Positions 50,418-61,655 are shown, numbered from the stretch's first letter. The stretch: 64,000 nucleotides of DNA from Trichomonas vaginalis G3 (GCF_026262505.1 NC_067208.1:15199962-15263961); one strand, 5' to 3'. A program made the numbers and translations. The notes: a model not told the origin generated them from the letters alone.

Positions 50418-51737
50418 ATGGAAGGACAACACTTTGCAGCACACAGAGCAAAATTGATACAAGTGTTAAATGAGCACAAACTTAGCCGTAGTATTGTTTT
50501 CCTCCGGTCTGGAAAGGAGGAAATGGAACCTTTTAGTAATGGCGAGAAATCTTTCTACCAGGAAGCGTTATTTTACTGGTTAACAGGCTGGAATGAACCA
50601 AACTCAGGCTTAATCATCAACGTTATTCAGAATAAATCAATTTTATTAATTCCAGATTATGATGATAGCTATGAAGTCTGGACTGGTGACATTCCAACAG
50701 AAGAAGAAGTTATTGCTATGACAGGAGTTGACGAAGTAGCATCTATGGAAGCTGCAGGCATTATAATGGAAGAAATTATTGCAAATGATCAACCAATTCG
50801 CAGATTACTCGGATATCAAGAATTCCAATCACTTAACTACGATGATACAACTACACTTATCACAGCTGCTGGTCTCGCAAGAAAAGTTAAGTTTGAATGG
50901 GAAATTGATTGCTTAAGAGCTGCTGCTATCATGACATCAGATAGTATCTGTGCCGTTATGAAGATGACTAGGTCAGATATGTCAGAAAGAGTCCTTGAAG
51001 CCACTTTTCTTTACGAAGGTATCAAATTAGGAGCTGATGGACTTTGTTTCCCAACGATTGCTGCATCAGGACAGAACGCTTCTTACCTCCACTACGTCAG
51101 AAACTCTTCATCTGTTAATCCAGGCTCTCTTGTTTTGATGGATTGCGGTTTATTCTACAAACATTACTCAGGAGATGTCTCCAGGACATTCCCAGCTAAC
51201 GGCAGATTCACTGACGTCCAAAAAGCAGTCTACAACCTTTTATTGAACCTCCAAATTAATTTGATTAACATGGTTCATCCAGATGTGACTATTGATGACT
51301 TAGACAGCGCTATGAGATACGGAGTTCACCAGATTTTGGTCAGTTTAGGCATTGTTTCTGGAAATTCCAAACCGAAATTCCCAGTTATCAACGTTTTCAT
51401 ACCACACAGTGTTTCCCATCACATTGGATGCAACAACCATGATCCTGTCATCCACAATCCACCTTCAAAGATCAAATTACCAAGAAATGATCAAGTTCTT
51501 GGCCCAGGAATGGTCATTTCCATTGAACCAGGTATATACTTCAACAGAATAAATATTCCTCGCGCGAAAGAAGACGGAATTCCTTTCAATTACGATACAG
51601 CTCTCTCATTCTGCGACGTAATAGGCGGAATCAGAATTGAAGACGACGTACTCGTTACACAGAAAGGACACGAAGTATTGTCCAACGCTCCAAAGACTGT
51701 TGACGAAATCGAGGCTATTATGAATCCAGATAATTGA
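50418..51737 (+). CDS. Xaa-Pro aminopeptidase/prolidase, M24B
   Basis: A 439-residue protein from the ATG at 50418. Residues about 5-140 are an aminopeptidase-P N-terminal (AMP_N) domain (FYWLTGWNEPNSG), and about 155-435 the pita-bread metallopeptidase. All metal ligands are in place: LMDCGLFYKHYSGDVSRT (two Asp), HSVSHHIG (His), ISIEPGIY (Glu) and RIEDDV (Glu). It should remove N-terminal residues before proline, or split Xaa-Pro dipeptides, in the cytosol; no signal peptide is present. The enzyme class is firm; aminopeptidase P versus prolidase specificity cannot be settled by eye. Confidence 0.92.
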   Translation: MEGQHFAAHRAKLIQVLNEHKLSRSIVFLRSGKEEMEPFSNGEKSFYQEALFYWLTGWNEPNSGLIINVIQNKSILLIPDYDDSYEVWTGDIPTEEEVIAMTGVDEVASMEAAGIIMEEIIANDQPIRRLLGYQEFQSLNYDDTTTLITAAGLARKVKFEWEIDCLRAAAIMTSDSICAVMKMTRSDMSERVLEATFLYEGIKLGADGLCFPTIAASGQNASYLHYVRNSSSVNPGSLVLMDCGLFYKHYSGDVSRTFPANGRFTDVQKAVYNLLLNLQINLINMVHPDVTIDDLDSAMRYGVHQILVSLGIVSGNSKPKFPVINVFIPHSVSHHIGCNNHDPVIHNPPSKIKLPRNDQVLGPGMVISIEPGIYFNRINIPRAKEDGIPFNYDTALSFCDVIGGIRIEDDVLVTQKGHEVLSNAPKTVDEIEAIMNPDN

Positions 51738-52401
51738 TAATACTTAACTAGAATAATGTAAAAAATTGTGTTTTGTTATTCTCTTTCATATTTTTTAGTA
51801 AATAAATTGACTAACTCAAAGATCCTATAATTGAATTCATATTCTTTGCTTCTGTTTTAAATTTGAGTGAATTGAAATGTTTACGTGCAATTAATCGTAT
51901 TAGATATCTCATTCAAAGTCAAAAAATGGTATCGGCTCTCACCATCATATCAAAGCTAAACATATTTCAATGATTAATGTTTATCCATAGAGGACTTTAA
52001 TAATACAGTTGAATCCATATATTACCTCATAATTTTTAGGATCATCTGATCAAAATTTCCTTAGTAATTCAATATCTATCTGTTTATATATTGAATTATG
52101 CATGGAAGTAGATGGCATATATTAATAAAGAAGTATATGATCGATATTCGATATTTCGTGAATATATATTTTCAAAAATTCAATTCCAAGGACTAGTGTC
52201 AAAGGCTAGTAATAATGGATTGATTCAATTTCATGAAAGCTCGGATTTCCATTCTTGTTAAAAAAATTGGCACTTTTCTGATCTGCCGTGTCAACGTCGA
52301 GCAAGTGAAATCAACTAATTAAAGGTTATATATGGCTACCAGATAATGATTTAAAACTACGATATCGCATTAGGGGAAAAAGTGGCTTTTTTATTTTTGA
52401 T
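51738..52401. other. Spacer, no gene seen
   Basis: About 660 bases. AT-rich and without recognisable content. Confidence 0.5.
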
Positions 52402-53526
52402 TTGCTCTTAAACTTCTTATTATTACAAGTGAGTTGTACTCTTGACTTTAAATTCATTCCAGAGACAAGCACGCTAAATATCACTGGATATGGAGAAATA
52501 AAGAAAAATGATATATCAAATAAAGTTGAAATTCTTCTTATTAAAAATATTGTATTCAATACATCAAGTACCACTACAGTAGGTGAATTTGCATTTCTCG
52601 ATTTCAATAATTTGGAATCCATTTATATTTCAAAGTTTGTTGAATCAATACATTCCACTTGTTTCAGAAATTGTAACAATTTGAACAAACTCACAGTAGA
52701 TAGTCAAAATGAAAATTACGTAATTCGTGATGGAGTTCTTTATAATTCTAGTTTAAATAATCTCATTAAAGTTCCAGTAAATTTTAAAAGTTTTACAATA
52801 GATAATAAAGTAACTGTTATAAATGGATATTGTTTTCATTATATCAAAGACATGGAATATCTTTTCATTCCAACATCTGTTAAAGAAATTGGATTAGGTG
52901 CATTTTTTGATGCAAATATTTCAAAAATAGAATTTGCATCTGATTCTCAATTGAAAGTAATCATCTCCAATTCTTTTTCATATACACATTTAAAAGAAAT
53001 AATTTTATCAAGCAACTTAGAAGAAATAGAAAAAGAAGGGCTTGCCTATAATTTGGAATTATCAAATATTACATTTTTACATCCAAAAACAAAAACATTA
53101 ACAATAAAAACAGAGGCTATTGTTCAACCAGCAATCAAATCCATATATTTTCCTCAGCATATAATTATTCAATCTAAGGGAATTTTTGCTGCAGCTGATT
53201 TGGAAGAAGTTATTATATCAGAAGATGTTAATTTATCAATAAATTGTTTTTCTGGATGTCCAAATATCATTTGCTTCAATATATCCAATTCAAAGTATAA
53301 TTTTAGCAATGGTTTTCTTGTTAATGAAGATCAATTGATTTATGTCAGTAAGAATTCTGGTGAAAGTTGTTCTATAACAGGAGATTACGAAATACCAAAT
53401 CCAGCATTTCAATATTCAGAAAATTTAAAAATATTAACAATCTCTGAAGAAACTGATAACTATTATTCAGATAGCCATGTAATATATTCGAAAAATAAAT
53501 CTGAAGTTATATGTGCAGCTGGATGA
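52402..53526 (+). pseudogene. BspA-like LRR gene, 5' part (no ATG; ends at in-frame TGA)
   Basis: Open from TTG at 52402 (and further upstream) to a TGA at 53524-53526; no in-frame ATG is present at the 5' end. The sequence begins like a signal peptide (LLNFLLLQVSC) and continues as BspA repeats (for example FAFLDFNNLESIYISKFVESI). The same frame resumes at once with further repeats (53527-54933). One in-frame stop plus a lost start codon suggest a recent pseudogene, or a sequencing error at the stop. Confidence 0.65.
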
Positions 53527-54933
53527 TTAGAAAGTATTTCTCTGTCACCATATGTGAAAATTATAGGCGAATTTTGTTTTACCTACATGAAAAAATTAAA
53601 AACTTTAACAATTCATAGTAATTTGACATTAATAAGAAATTCAGCATTCTATAGATGCCATGTGCCAGAGATTCATTTTCAAGATGTCGATACAATTATG
53701 GAATCTGCATTTTATGATTGTCTATCGACAAATATAACGTTCCTTTCATCGCCAAATAATATAGGAACCGAAGCATTTTGGAACTGTTCAATTCGCGAAT
53801 TGAATTTTAATAGATCTACATCGATTGCAAATAAGGCATTCTACAATGCAACAAATCTCGGAATTGCAATATTCGGGGAAGGATGCAACCTGGAATCATT
53901 TGGTGAACAAACATTTGAACTTTGTTCAAGTTTGGAGTTTGTAAGAATTCCTTCAGGAATTAAAAAGATTTCTAAAAGTGTATTTAGTCAATGCACAAAA
54001 CTCACAAATATTGAATTTGGTCAAGAAATATCTGCGTTAGCATTTGAAAATAAATGTTTTGCATATTGTGGATTCACAAAATTTGTTATTACAAGCTTTA
54101 TGCAATCATTTGATTCTCTTGCATTTATGAATTGTAATAATCTTATAGAAATTATTATTGAAGGATTTCCTATTGAAATAAAAACTGGAGTATTTTCGGA
54201 ATGCAACCAACTTAATAAAATTACAATTCAGAGCGAAGAAATTAAATTTGAAACATTACAAATTTTGTTAGGTTCTAACATTAATCAAATCAAATTTATA
54301 AATATATCAATCAATACAAATCCTAATTCAATAAATGATATTCGATTTTCTGAATTCAAAAATGTTAAACATATTAAAATTATGAACTCTAACATAATGT
54401 TGAATTCATGTCTATTTGCAAATTGTGAAAATTTGAAATCAATATTCATGTACACAAACATAATCAATGAATCATTATTTGAAAATTGTACAAAGTTAAC
54501 AAAGATTGTTATTCCAAGCGTATTGAAATCTTCCAAAAGTAGAGCTCTGATTGAAGTTTATCGAAGAGGGTTCTACAATTGTCGAAGTCTTGATTTTCAT
54601 ATATTGGATTATGTTAGTGTTGTTGGTGATAGTGCTTTCTATGGATGCTCATTTCCTCAAAAAATAGTCATTCCTAATACAATAGAAAGAATAAGTGATA
54701 GATCATTCATAAACTCTGGAATAAAGATGGTTTATTTCTGCAGTAACTATCTGATATGTACAAATAACTCATTTGATAAGACAACAGTCGCATTTGTGAC
54801 AGATTCATATCAGAATCGATCATTTTGTAATCTGAGTACAACAAAAATTGATAGTTCTTCATGCCAAGTCATTTATCCAACAAATTCAATATATGCAAAT
54901 CAACTTTACAAATTTAACAATAGGCGCCGATAA
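53527..54933 (+). pseudogene. BspA-like LRR gene, 3' part after an in-frame stop
   Basis: Same reading frame as 52402-53526, open to 54933; the first ATG is at 53554. It encodes more BspA-type repeats (FCFTYMKKLKTLTIHSNLTLI; AFYGCSFPQKIVIPNTIERI) and ends with the Cys-rich tail and a basic NNRRR. There is no membrane anchor. Used alone from 53554, it would make a 459-residue LRR protein without a signal peptide. Whether it is expressed so, or is dead, is open. Confidence 0.6.
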
Positions 54934-55522
54934 AATTATCAAATTCTCGCTATCTTTGGATTATTTTCCGGAAAGAAACAAATTAAACCTGCTTTTTACT
55001 TTTTATCTTTGAATAAAAATATCATTAGTTTAAAATCTTGGTTTTTATGATATTGAAGTCACAGATTTATTCAAAAATAGACAATTTAATAAATCCTATC
55101 TCACCGGTATTCTATCAGAATCATTTAATTGATATTATCGAAGATTTTCAAATAAATTACAAAGATTGCCAAAGACTCCTTTCTATTTCTATAAGAAATG
55201 TAAATATTTAGTTATCCATTGATTTGCCGTAAATACTTAGTTTATTCATAGGTCATTTGACATTATCTTTGTATCTTCTGAATAGTGTAATTCTTCAACG
55301 ACTTTATAGCAAAGCTGTCAGAAATTTGAATTAAATTTTTATGGGTGTAAATGTACTCTTAAGAGTTGGTTGCTGACCGTAGAATTTTTAATCAATATCC
55401 CTCATTGCAATTTATCTGCATATATATATATGGATTATTCAACGACTTCAATTCTATCGACTTTTAAAATTTACGACTAAATTGAATTGTTATGAAAAAT
55501 AATTTATCAATAGTGTCGCAAA
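54934..55522. other. Spacer, no gene seen
   Basis: About 590 bases between the BspA gene and the ankyrin gene. A short hydrophilic open piece (about 55100-55200) has no family likeness. Confidence 0.45.
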
Positions 55523-56767
55523 ATGGTGGAAATTGTACCGCCCTTACAATATATCGAGTTTTTGAGTATCATACAACCATATTGGGATGTTTTCATTTCA
55601 ATATATACGTTAAAAACAGAAAATGAAGAAGAATTAACGTTAATTTACAAAAACTTAAAGAAACAATTGCTTGATTCAAAAATATGTACTCCTACAGAAA
55701 TAGTATATAAGCTATTATTCAATATTAAATATAAAAATCGCTATTTAGAATCGTATTTGAAATTAATTAAAATGATTGATGAAGAATTTCAAACAAAGTA
55801 TTCGCAAATCAAGAATGTTTACTTTCAAGAATTTAAAAAGGTTGAAGATGAAAAACTTCTAGAAAAATTCAAAAATTATTCTTCAGAATTTCAAACTCCA
55901 GTTTTGAAAGCAGTTATGCACAATGACGAAAAAGCATTTATTTCCATTGCTGAGGGAGAAGATTTTGATGAAAAACAAACCTTTCAAAGTTGTTTTTTCC
56001 CCAATCGTGACTATTCTTACTCATTACTTGAATTATGTTGTTACTATGGGGCTGTAGATTGTTTTAAACAATTACAAACTAAATTCGAATTGAAATTCTC
56101 AAAAATTTGTCTTATGCTTTCTTTTTTAGGTGGAAATCCAGAAATCATGAGCGAATGTTTGAAATATCAAATACCAACTGAAGAATGTATGGAATATGCA
56201 ATATTTTCGCACAATATTGATTTCGTTACATTTTTATTTAATGAATACAATATCAAAATTAATGCTGATTATTGTTGTAAATACGATAATCTTCTGGCCC
56301 TATTTGTTTATTTAGATCAAACAAAAGCTCTCGATGAATGTTTAAAATTTTCAATCAATATCAATATTCAAGACTTTTGCGATTATTTGATCAAATACGG
56401 AGCAAATGTAAATTCAGGAGTCCTTCATGATGCGGTAAAATTGAATAATTTAAAATTAATAAGATTTCTTATATCAAAAGGTGCACATGTCAATGAAATA
56501 GTTTATGAGAAAACTCCTCTTATTATAGCATGCGAATATAATTATATGGAAACGCTATCAACTCTTATTCAGCTTGGAGCTGACCCAGAAATTGAAACAT
56601 CATATGGGAAAACTGTTTTATATCGCGCAATAGAACTAGATCATAATGAAATAGTTGACTTTCTGATCTCAAAAAATATTAATTATTGTAAAAAGGCATT
56701 TTTAATGCAGTTAAAAGAGACGACACCAAGATCGTTGAAATTCTCCTTTCTCGCGGGACATACATAA
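55523..56767 (+). CDS. DUF3447/ankyrin-repeat protein, main part (frameshifted)
   Basis: A 414-residue frame from the ATG at 55523. Residues about 1-200 are the helical trichomonad DUF3447 type (start MVEIVPPLQYIEFLSIIQP; LLELCCYYGAVDCFKQL). Ankyrin repeats follow from about residue 295 (GVLHDAVKLNNLKLIRFLISKGAHVNE; TPLIIACEYNYMETL). The frame leaves ankyrin sequence near 56680-56700 and stops at 56767, while the repeat pattern continues in another frame. One frameshift thus cuts off the last repeats. The family is large in trichomonads, with protein-interaction roles largely unknown. Confidence 0.75.
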   Translation: MVEIVPPLQYIEFLSIIQPYWDVFISIYTLKTENEEELTLIYKNLKKQLLDSKICTPTEIVYKLLFNIKYKNRYLESYLKLIKMIDEEFQTKYSQIKNVYFQEFKKVEDEKLLEKFKNYSSEFQTPVLKAVMHNDEKAFISIAEGEDFDEKQTFQSCFFPNRDYSYSLLELCCYYGAVDCFKQLQTKFELKFSKICLMLSFLGGNPEIMSECLKYQIPTEECMEYAIFSHNIDFVTFLFNEYNIKINADYCCKYDNLLALFVYLDQTKALDECLKFSININIQDFCDYLIKYGANVNSGVLHDAVKLNNLKLIRFLISKGAHVNEIVYEKTPLIIACEYNYMETLSTLIQLGADPEIETSYGKTVLYRAIELDHNEIVDFLISKNINYCKKAFLMQLKETTPRSLKFSFLAGHT

Positions 56768-56769
56768 AT

Positions 56770-57030
56770 ATGCAAGATGAAAATGGAGAAACTGCCCTTC
56801 ATAAGGCATCAAAATTCCGCTCTATGAAAACAGCCAAAGTTCTTATTTCTCGTGGCGCGAGAATTTATATTAAAGATAATTATGGGGAAACTGCATTATA
56901 TAAAGCCCAGCAACAATCTAAAAATTCCAGAATTGTTGAATTTCTTATTTCAAATGGTGCAAGAAATTTCAGGGATGAATTTATTAATTATCTCACCCAA
57001 CGAAGAAAATATATTGTTGAAGTTGACTAA
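56770..57030 (+). pseudogene. DUF3447/ankyrin gene, C-terminal repeats in the other frame
   Basis: Open to 57030 with the last repeats of the gene (ENGETALHKASKFRSMKTAKVLISRGARI and DNYGETALYKA, each shown within 30 residues). The open frame extends leftward to about 56690, where it meets the interrupted upstream frame. It is not an independent gene. Confidence 0.65.
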
Positions 57031-57342
57031 TTTTCCAAAAAGATTATCTAAACTAATAGTGTTTTTTGAGAAATTCTGTTAATATTTTTTTCATCGAAAC
57101 ATCTCTTCCAATAAAATTATATTGATTATACTGTTTAAAAATAAAATTCATTATTAATGAACTTGAATTTTTAACAACTTTCAAGTTCTTGATTAGCCAA
57201 GATCTTGTTGTAGATCTTGAATATATTGCGAAAAATATATATAGGAGGAAATTGCCAATTAGGTAATAGTGCATCATTAAATATAATAATCAATAATATT
57301 TTTTAAAAAATCCTTGGTTTAACAATTAAAAATAATATATAA
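57031..57342. other. Spacer between convergent genes
   Basis: About 310 bases between the ends of the ankyrin gene and the transporter gene; AT-rich, nothing recognised. Confidence 0.5.
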
Positions 57343-58857
57343 TTAAATATGCCATGAGAGAGTGTTTTCTCCATTTCCTCTTACGAACAAGAAAGGAACA
57401 TCAAGGAATGATAACAAATCAAGCCAACTCAAATAAATAGCTGGATTTGTTGTTTCTCTTGGAACAATCATTGTAAGAACAACGAAACTACTTGAAATAG
57501 AGTAATTCCTTATCAAATCAGACAACAAAAGATATCTGCTTGTCAACATTTGTTGTTGTTCATTGATTTCTTCATTACCAACTAAACTCTGCCATTTCGT
57601 CATCACAAGTGGAGAAGGTTGTTCATTTTTAACAGAAACTTCAATTGTAATAACTTCAGCTTTGATTCTGAATTTATACAACAAATGTTCCATTCTTTCT
57701 TGCGTCTGTTGGAAGTCTTGATCTTCATCAATGAAACACAAAGCCATGATTCTTAATTGAGCGTGTTTCCATTGTTTTTCACGACTCAACAAATAAGGCA
57801 ACAACAAAGTCAATCCACCATCATCTGCAAGCCACCAAACATCAATTGTTCCTTTTCTATTTACCTCAGAAAATCTATTCAAATGTCTCAAAACAGAAAC
57901 AGAGAAATTAGCGTCGAAAGCAGTTCCCAAAGTTCTAAAGAATTCATCACAAATTGTGTTTGATTTCCATTCTTCTGGGAATTCCAAACACAATGTATTT
58001 GGTCTCATCATTCCTATTTCTGCTGTTAAAAGGAAATCTCTAACTCCTTCATGGAATGTCGGTGCGCATGTTATATCATAAAAAACATGATATGAATCAT
58101 CAGCGGCAAGAAAAGATTCCGCTCTTTCCTTGATGAGTTTCCTGATGTTTGGCTTTTCATTTGTAATATAAACTCTTCCGACAGCGGCCATTCCATGTCC
58201 GGAAAGTAATTGGTTGATGAAATCAATCGCATGCAAACAATCATTTGGTTTCTTCGTTGTTACAAAAATCATATTTGATCGATATGTTTTAACATGTGGA
58301 GGAACGTTATACAGCTTCAATGCTTCTTTCATTGTTGAATAAAAGATGTGGTTGGAAAGAACGCTTCCCCACGAATCATGGATTGCAACGCATTTGTAAT
58401 AAACCAATGTCAAAATTCCTAATAATCCGATGACACCGACAAAGATCATCCAATTTACTAATGCTGCACGGACAATGCAAACAATGATCATGAAGAAAGA
58501 GAACCATTTGTTGAAATACTTGAAAACCGGCCTGAAACCTGGATTATGTTGTGAATCTGTCAAATAAAGAGCGAGATTGACCAAAGCAAGTGGAATAAGG
58601 AAGAAAACATTGGTAAGAGATTGGATCATTTCACGTGTCCTAACAAATGAAAACAGGAATCCAATAATTACGATAATAATGTTGGCACCAACTGATTCAT
58701 TGTTGATCATCTTGAAGGTTATGAATTTAGGAAGTAATCCGTCTTTAACCATTTGAGTAACAATGCGAGATCCGCCTAATGTCATTGTAATTGCAGATCC
58801 AATACCGGCGCACATGAATCCGATGTAACTGACGAGTGGATTGGCAGAAATTGTCAT
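57343..58857 (-). CDS. SLC12 cation-chloride cotransporter, C-terminal part (frameshifted gene)
   Basis: A 504-residue frame whose first ATG is internal to the family. It starts with TM segments (NPLVSYIGFMCAG; IGSAITMTLGGSRIVTQ; a further three to four segments). A large cytoplasmic domain follows, with 'IDVWWLADDGGLTLLLPYLL', the hallmark of SLC12 regulatory domains. It continues the transporter begun at 59951 in another frame, with the shift near 58880-58910. The intact family moves Cl with K and/or Na across membranes, for cell volume control. It is closest to the KCC/NKCC group; which ions is not evident. Confidence 0.8.
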   Translation of the reverse strand: MTISANPLVSYIGFMCAGIGSAITMTLGGSRIVTQMVKDGLLPKFITFKMINNESVGANIIIVIIGFLFSFVRTREMIQSLTNVFFLIPLALVNLALYLTDSQHNPGFRPVFKYFNKWFSFFMIIVCIVRAALVNWMIFVGVIGLLGILTLVYYKCVAIHDSWGSVLSNHIFYSTMKEALKLYNVPPHVKTYRSNMIFVTTKKPNDCLHAIDFINQLLSGHGMAAVGRVYITNEKPNIRKLIKERAESFLAADDSYHVFYDITCAPTFHEGVRDFLLTAEIGMMRPNTLCLEFPEEWKSNTICDEFFRTLGTAFDANFSVSVLRHLNRFSEVNRKGTIDVWWLADDGGLTLLLPYLLSREKQWKHAQLRIMALCFIDEDQDFQQTQERMEHLLYKFRIKAEVITIEVSVKNEQPSPLVMTKWQSLVGNEEINEQQQMLTSRYLLLSDLIRNYSISSSFVVLTMIVPRETTNPAIYLSWLDLLSFLDVPFLFVRGNGENTLSWHI

Positions 58858-59951
58858 GAAAGCGGCTGGTGAATCAGGTAAATGTTCGAAATTGCCAGAT
58901 CAGAAATTAAAAATAGCATAAGTAAGAAGAATACTGAGGAAGTAATTAGCGCTGAGTATCCGCCAATAGGAATAGCTTGTTTTGTGGGGCTTAAACTGCC
59001 GGAATAATCTGCAATTGTAATAATTCCGTTGCAAGAAGAGAATAAGTAGAACAATGAAAGATCGAAAGAAGTTCCTGCTGGTTTCCAGTTCTGTTTAAAG
59101 AGTTTCGCGCTGAAACCTTGGTAAAATGAATTTGGTGCTGGTTTGTTAGTAATAAAGCCTGCGTAAAGGAAGCCAACGCCAACAGTTAAGACACCACCGA
59201 GCAAAGCGAGAAGAATAACTAAGAATTTTACACCTAGAAATTGTAACATCAAAACAACAGTACATGATAAGAATTGTATCAAGATAGAGTCTCCATATCT
59301 AGACTTTGTCATCGTATATGGTGAGTAGAGGGTAGAAATGATGTTTCCGAGGTTATAAAAGTTTGAACTTATTGATGCAGCGTGACCAATGATCAGAATG
59401 ATACCAATTGCACCAGAATATGTCGGTCCAAGCGATCTTGAGATCAAATAGTAGCAACCGCCTTTCTGCATCTCACCATTTGTTGCAAGTGCGGAAATGC
59501 TTGAAAGAGTACCATAGGCAATCAAAGTATAAACAGCAAACAATAAGAGTCCATATCCAAGACCGAATCTTTCGATGGTTTTGGCGATATCAACGTTATA
59601 ATTGATGCAAATAAGGTTTAAGACTGTCGGAATATAAACACCGAGCATAATGCCGAAAGATATTGATTTAAATTTGAATTTCTTCTTTGGTTCTGGCTTG
59701 GTAACTTCAAATGTTTGCTGACTGCCAGGATTTTCTTCCATGATTGACGCGCGTCTGATATCCTTGATACTAGGTCTAGCTGATGGGACTTTATACAAGA
59801 TAGTATCTGGAACAACTTCGTTAGCGTTTAAAAATGCACTTGGCAAAACTTTGTTTTCTTGTTGTTCGGCTTCATGAGTAGCATTATAGTCTTCTGCGAG
59901 AGGAACACTCATTTCCTCAAGAGAAGCGGGGACATCATCATAATCAGCCAT
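58854..59951 (-). CDS. SLC12 cation-chloride cotransporter, N-terminal part (frameshifted gene)
   Basis: From the ATG at 59951 (MADYDDVPAS), about 365 residues. An acidic cytoplasmic N-terminus is followed by about eight TM segments. The third contains GGCYYLISRSLGPTYSGAIG, the well conserved SLC12 stretch ('GGaYYlISRSLGPefGgaiG'). It ends in unrelated sequence (NIYLIHQPLS) where the frame breaks, near 58880-58910. A single base error here would explain both pieces as one gene of about 880 residues. This could be a true pseudogene or an assembly error. Confidence 0.8.
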   Translation of the reverse strand: MADYDDVPASLEEMSVPLAEDYNATHEAEQQENKVLPSAFLNANEVVPDTILYKVPSARPSIKDIRRASIMEENPGSQQTFEVTKPEPKKKFKFKSISFGIMLGVYIPTVLNLICINYNVDIAKTIERFGLGYGLLLFAVYTLIAYGTLSSISALATNGEMQKGGCYYLISRSLGPTYSGAIGIILIIGHAASISSNFYNLGNIISTLYSPYTMTKSRYGDSILIQFLSCTVVLMLQFLGVKFLVILLALLGGVLTVGVGFLYAGFITNKPAPNSFYQGFSAKLFKQNWKPAGTSFDLSLFYLFSSCNGIITIADYSGSLSPTKQAIPIGGYSALITSSVFFLLMLFLISDLAISNIYLIHQPLS

Positions 59952-59973
59952 AAAAAAATCTTTTGTGAGAATT

Positions 59974-59979
59974 AAATGA
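59974..59979 (-). promoter_or_regulatory. Possible initiator of the SLC12 gene
   Basis: TCATTT on the minus strand, 23 bases upstream of the ATG at 59951, matches the Inr pattern. Confidence 0.35.
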
Positions 59980-60710
59980 TCTTTCAAATATTGAATAGTA
60001 CGATAAACCTGTCACAAGTAAATCAAGAAAAAATTATAAAAAAGCAATGAGATTATGATAAATTGCATGGCATAAATCAAGGAAATTTTACATATTTTGA
60101 GAGCACCATTCGCCCGAGAATTTTACTATCAGTTTCTTTAATTTATATAGAGGAAAAAACATAGTAATATATATTTCGTTCTTGGGCCCAAAAAAGTGGT
60201 GTAGCGAATGCGATCGAAATCAGACCTGTGAAACTGACAATGCAATTAAGAAAATAGTTCCAAAACATATAATATTATAAGTATTGGATGCATTTCCCAT
60301 CTTTTCCAAGCTTCAAATAGCATCTTATGAATTTTGGGTCAAAATTAACGATGGGTTTTTATGAAATTTAAGTAAATATTTTAGAATTACTCATTATTTC
60401 CAAAGCATAAAACACTAAAAATTATTCTCAAATCCTAGATTTAATTTTCAATTGATATTTAATTTGACTATTTTCTCATCATATCCAGAAAGTAATATTC
60501 TTATCAAGAAACAATATGATTTATTCATATTTGGATTGTCAGTACAATGCAAAAACATTGTATAATTTCAATTGAGTATGAATTATGTAATATTATTCAG
60601 AATTTTATTGACAGTTGATATTAATTTCTTTTTCTCATAGTGATAATGAATATAAATAATACAAAACTTCTATTTTATTCATAACAGATAAAAAATATAC
60701 GAAATGACAA
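59980..60710. other. Spacer, no gene seen
   Basis: About 730 bases between the SLC12 gene and the next minus-strand gene; AT-rich, with nothing recognised. Confidence 0.5.
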
Positions 60711-61619
60711 TTAATTTTCATCATAATTAGGGCCAAACGTTCCTTGGTCAGGATTATAATGTGTGAGTAGTGCATTAAACGCTTCTTTGCTATCTTTGTC
60801 GCATTGTTCAATGATTTCCTTTGCTAAATCGATATCAATCGGAATCATCTTAACAGCTAATGAAACTTGGTTGCCTGGTAATTCTCCTTTCTGATAAAGT
60901 CCTTGTTGTAGTATTAATCTCAGATTTGGAACAGAAATCCAATCTGCGACATTAGACGCCTTACCAATGACTAATTTTGGCATAATAGAACATATTAGGT
61001 TGAGCATTGATCGACAAGCATTTGAATTTGGATTTAAATTGCAAAAATTCACAAATTCAACGACCAAATCTTCGAAAGATACATGAGCCGCTTTAATATA
61101 GTCCCAACCGAAAATAACACTCTCAAAAAGGAAAGCTGTTGGGTAATCGTAGAAATCTTTATCAAGATTTGATATTTTTGACTTAAAATCTTCTTCAAAC
61201 TTCGGTATTAAGAAACTCCATATAGGTTCAGACTTTGCAAGTGAGTCTTGTACTAAAGAAAAATCTGATGATAAAGATTTGATAAGAGCATTAAAAATCC
61301 AGTTATTTGATTTGTAATATCTCGAGTATAATACTAACTGAGGGACTAAAGTCGGAAATCTGAATGCACATCTAAGAATTTTATTAATAACTGTTTGAGG
61401 CAATTTATTACCAAGTTCAAAGTATGTTCTTCCAAAGTTGATTGAATTTTGTAGCGTTGGTGCGTCAAAATCATCATGACCTTCAATAATCGAATTTAGA
61501 AAGGTTTGTAGACTTTCATCCATCATTCCTTCTTCTTTTGGAAATGTTTCCATTGCACGCATATAACATATACGCCCTTTTGGCTCCAAACGTGTATAGA
61601 AAACATTATGAGTTGACAT
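60711..61619 (-). CDS. Helical protein of unknown function
   Basis: A 302-residue protein from the ATG at 61619. It appears to be an alpha-solenoid-like fold (helices such as TVINKILRCAFRFPTLVPQLVLYSRYY and DIDLAKEIIEQCDKD, each split by short turns). It has no signal peptide, TM segment or enzyme motif. It is divergent from the Dus gene, with only 49 bases between the start codons, so both promoters must share that space. Function unknown. Confidence 0.65.
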   Translation of the reverse strand: MSTHNVFYTRLEPKGRICYMRAMETFPKEEGMMDESLQTFLNSIIEGHDDFDAPTLQNSINFGRTYFELGNKLPQTVINKILRCAFRFPTLVPQLVLYSRYYKSNNWIFNALIKSLSSDFSLVQDSLAKSEPIWSFLIPKFEEDFKSKISNLDKDFYDYPTAFLFESVIFGWDYIKAAHVSFEDLVVEFVNFCNLNPNSNACRSMLNLICSIMPKLVIGKASNVADWISVPNLRLILQQGLYQKGELPGNQVSLAVKMIPIDIDLAKEIIEQCDKDSKEAFNALLTHYNPDQGTFGPNYDEN

Positions 61620-61655
61620 TTGAGTTTTCTCCCTCTTTATTTTTATCAGACCCTT

